Assembly: GCA_030599445.1 (NCBI GenBank)
Contig: JAUVOA010000090.1
Coordinates: 1 to 6,588, forward strand
DNA: 6,588 nucleotides
Reading direction: 5' to 3'
Origin: Atribacterota bacterium
GTDB lineage: Bacteria > Atribacterota > Phoenicimicrobiia > Phoenicimicrobiales > Phoenicimicrobiaceae
A program made the translations under genes and the position numbers. The notes beneath the pieces are model-generated. The model was given only the letters and a program-made list of their open reading frames with translations, did not search any database and had not been told where the DNA came from. Below are positions 5,140 to 6,588 of the stretch, piece after piece. Each line of letters starts with the position of its first letter. The stretch's first letter is position 1.

Positions 5140-6138
5140 GTGCAGGAATTTTTAATAGAGATGTTAGAATGCCCGACCTGCCATGGAGAACTGAAATGGA
5201 AAGTTAATAGACACCAGGAGGATAGGATAGAAGAGGCAGAAGTTGTTTGTAAGAATTGCGGTGTAGTTTATCCTGTTCATAAAGGCATCGGTATTTTTCT
5301 TACTCCTGATTTGCCTCGTGAAGATTTCTGGGAACAGGTGAATAGCCAGCTGATGCATTTCCTTCGTGAAAATCCCCAAATTGAGAAAAAATTAATGGAC
5401 ACACCGCTAAATAATTTGAACCCCGCTGACCAATATTTTCGGGCTTTAATTTTAGAAGAAAGGGAACAATATGTTTTAGCAAAAGCTACAATTGATTTAG
5501 CCCAATCAAAGATGTATACTCCAGAATATTTAAAATGTTTTAATTCTCAAATTAACTATTTAATTGCCCAGATTTCTGTTTTTAATTCACCTATTATTGA
5601 TCTTGCTTCAGGGCGGGTTGAATTCGTAGAAATAATGCTGCACAAACTAAAACAACCAGTAGTTGTTACAGCCTTTAGTCCTCAGGTGTTATATCGCAAC
5701 CGTCGATGGTTGGAGTTTTTCGGTTTATATGAACGGGTTAGTTTGTTAGCTTTCGATGCTCGACTCTCTCCATTTAAAGATGGAGCAGTTGAGGTGATGA
5801 CTACGAACTTAGGTCTTGTAAATATCGAAAAACCTGAGAATCTTTCCCTTGAATTGCGTAGAATTGTTTCTGGAAAGTTTTTTGCTATTTCTCACTTTTA
5901 TCCAGAAGATGATGAAGTAAATGTAGAAGTGATTAAAAAAGTAGGATTAGATCAGTTTTTGTTTCGTAAACCAACCCTAAACTCTTTTTGTAAAGCTGGC
6001 TGGCAGGCAAAGATGGAAAATATGATGATCGGAAAAGCTTGTCCTACTCCGAAGGGTAAGGTGATAGAGGGGGCTGGTATAGATGCCTTTCCGGTTACAG
6101 AAACTAAATTGGAGTGGGGACTATTGGTAGCTCAATAA
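5140..6138 (+). CDS. Trm112-like zinc finger / degenerate methyltransferase-domain protein
   Basis: The 332-residue protein has an N-terminal zinc-ribbon of the Trm112-like type: Cys11 and Cys14 (LECPTCHGEL), Cys37 and Cys40 (VCKNCGVVYPV), then GIGIFL (49-54). A helical middle (about 60-145) leads to a class I methyltransferase-like domain starting at IIDLASGRVEF (152-162). There the motif I glycines are partly lost, leaving Asp154 and Gly158 but Ala156 and Val160. FDARLSPFKDGAVEV followed by NLGLVN resembles the later SAM-fold motifs, and the end carries CPTPKGKVIEGAGIDAFPV. The substrate is unknown, and the altered glycine loop makes catalytic activity uncertain. I chose GTG at 5140 with AGGAGG at 5125-5130. 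An in-frame TTG at 5113 lies inside the inverted-repeat arm, before this ribosome-binding site, and is unlikely to be the start. Confidence 0.65.
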   Translation: MQEFLIEMLECPTCHGELKWKVNRHQEDRIEEAEVVCKNCGVVYPVHKGIGIFLTPDLPREDFWEQVNSQLMHFLRENPQIEKKLMDTPLNNLNPADQYFRALILEEREQYVLAKATIDLAQSKMYTPEYLKCFNSQINYLIAQISVFNSPIIDLASGRVEFVEIMLHKLKQPVVVTAFSPQVLYRNRRWLEFFGLYERVSLLAFDARLSPFKDGAVEVMTTNLGLVNIEKPENLSLELRRIVSGKFFAISHFYPEDDEVNVEVIKKVGLDQFLFRKPTLNSFCKAGWQAKMENMMIGKACPTPKGKVIEGAGIDAFPVTETKLEWGLLVAQ

Positions 6139-6172
6139 AATAAAAGAAGTTGAAAGGATGAAATAGAAGATT

Positions 6173-6502
6173 ATGGTAACATTTGAAGATTTTCAGAAAA
6201 TAGATATTCGGGTTGGTAAAATAATTGAAGTAAAAGATTTTGAGGAAGCCAGAAATCCCTCCTATAAAACAAAGATTGATTTTGGAGAATTAGGTATAAA
6301 GTTCTCTTCTGCTCAGATAACTAAATTATACTCTAAAGAAGATTTACTTAACCGACAGATTGTAGCGGTAGTTAATTTTTCTCCTAAAAGGATAGCCGGG
6401 TTTAAATCAGAAGTTTTAATTTTAGGAGTAATGAAAGAGGATGGAGGAGTTATTTTACTTCAGCCAGAGCGGGAAGCCCCTTTAGGTTATAAAATAGGGT
6501 AA
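6173..6502 (+). CDS. csaA: CsaA-family tRNA-binding-domain chaperone-like protein
   Basis: The 109 residues form one OB-fold domain of the CsaA type, related to the C-terminal tRNA-binding domain of MetRS and to Arc1p. Family landmarks run the whole length: FQKIDIRVGKI (8-18), EEARNPSYKTKIDFGELG (24-41), FSSAQITKLYS (44-54), VAVVNFSPKRIAGFKSEVLILG (64-85) and a C-terminal LLQP...PLGYKIG. Length matches the roughly 110 residues of Bacillus subtilis CsaA, a homodimer reported to assist protein export with SecA. Here no secretion gene is adjacent. It follows the methyltransferase-like gene after 34 bases and is probably cotranscribed with it. The start has only a weak, distant AAAGG at 6153-6157. 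It is too short to be a methionyl-tRNA synthetase and shows no truncation. Confidence 0.92.
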   Translation: MVTFEDFQKIDIRVGKIIEVKDFEEARNPSYKTKIDFGELGIKFSSAQITKLYSKEDLLNRQIVAVVNFSPKRIAGFKSEVLILGVMKEDGGVILLQPEREAPLGYKIG

Positions 6503-6518
6503 AACAAGACAATTAGAA

Positions 6519-6530
6519 AACTTCGAAGTT
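6519..6530. repeat. 12-bp perfect palindrome AACTTCGAAGTT
   Basis: The self-complementary AACTTCGAAGTT lies between the csaA stop and the possible next start. It could be an operator half-site pair or a very short hairpin. No T-run follows, so it is not a convincing terminator. It may be chance in AT-rich DNA. Confidence 0.25.
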
Positions 6531-6543
6531 AAAGGTAATTTAA

Positions 6544-6588
6544 ATGGAGAATAGATTTGATAACGAAAAAGTTAATCGGGTAGCAGAA
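6544..6588 (+). CDS. possible start of a further gene, cut by the window edge
   Basis: An ATG at 6544 opens 15 codons (MENRFDNEKVNRVAE) that stay open to the right edge. AAAGG at 6531-6535 gives a weak ribosome-binding site eight bases upstream. It continues the strand and close spacing of the csaA pair. Too little is present to recognise a family, so the call rests on position and reading frame only. Confidence 0.35.
   Translation, partial: MENRFDNEKVNRVAE

Noticed and set aside
5164..5482. Two - strand ORFs opposite the zinc-ribbon gene
   Set aside because: They overlap the conserved Cys motifs on the + strand and have no start signals.

Overview
The window is AT-rich bacterial DNA in which every credible gene lies on the + strand. 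It looks like an anaerobe with a Bacillota-like or deep-branching candidate-phylum gene repertoire: the partial regulator at the left edge ends like CymR, Shine-Dalgarno sites are strong GGAG types, and homocysteine appears to be made by the DUF39/ferredoxin route typical of methanogens and strictly anaerobic bacteria. I cannot name the species.

Left part (1-3764) is a sulfur-assimilation cluster: the tail of an Rrf2/CymR-like regulator, cysK (O-acetylserine sulfhydrylase), a 215-base gap holding a possible 25-codon leader ORF, a COG1900/DUF39 homocysteine-biosynthesis protein, a NIL-domain/two-[4Fe-4S] ferredoxin partner, and cysE (serine acetyltransferase). The last two overlap by one base. 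CysE and CysK convert serine plus sulfide to cysteine. The DUF39/NIL-ferredoxin pair is known in methanogens to move sulfide-derived sulfur onto an aspartate-semialdehyde-derived skeleton to give homocysteine, so the cluster unites both entry points of sulfide into amino acids. Both the regulator fragment and CysE end in an isoleucine tail of the kind that docks in the CysK active site, which suggests that CysK acts as a hub.

Middle part (3765-5114): a possible 46-codon small ORF overlapping the end of cysE, a short spacer with a displaced ribosome-binding site, a DUF318/ArsP-like permease whose two similar membrane halves are joined by a YHS metal-binding domain, then a perfect 30-bp inverted repeat that is either a bidirectional terminator or a small palindromic mobile-type repeat.

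Right part (5140-6588): a Trm112-like zinc finger fused to a degenerate methyltransferase-like domain, csaA (OB-fold CsaA/tRNA-binding family), and the first 15 codons of a possible further gene. No tRNA, rRNA, CRISPR or transposase gene was seen. The strongest candidates for something not already described are the paired Ile tails around CysK, the YHS-linked permease, the leader region before the DUF39 gene, and the perfect inverted repeat.
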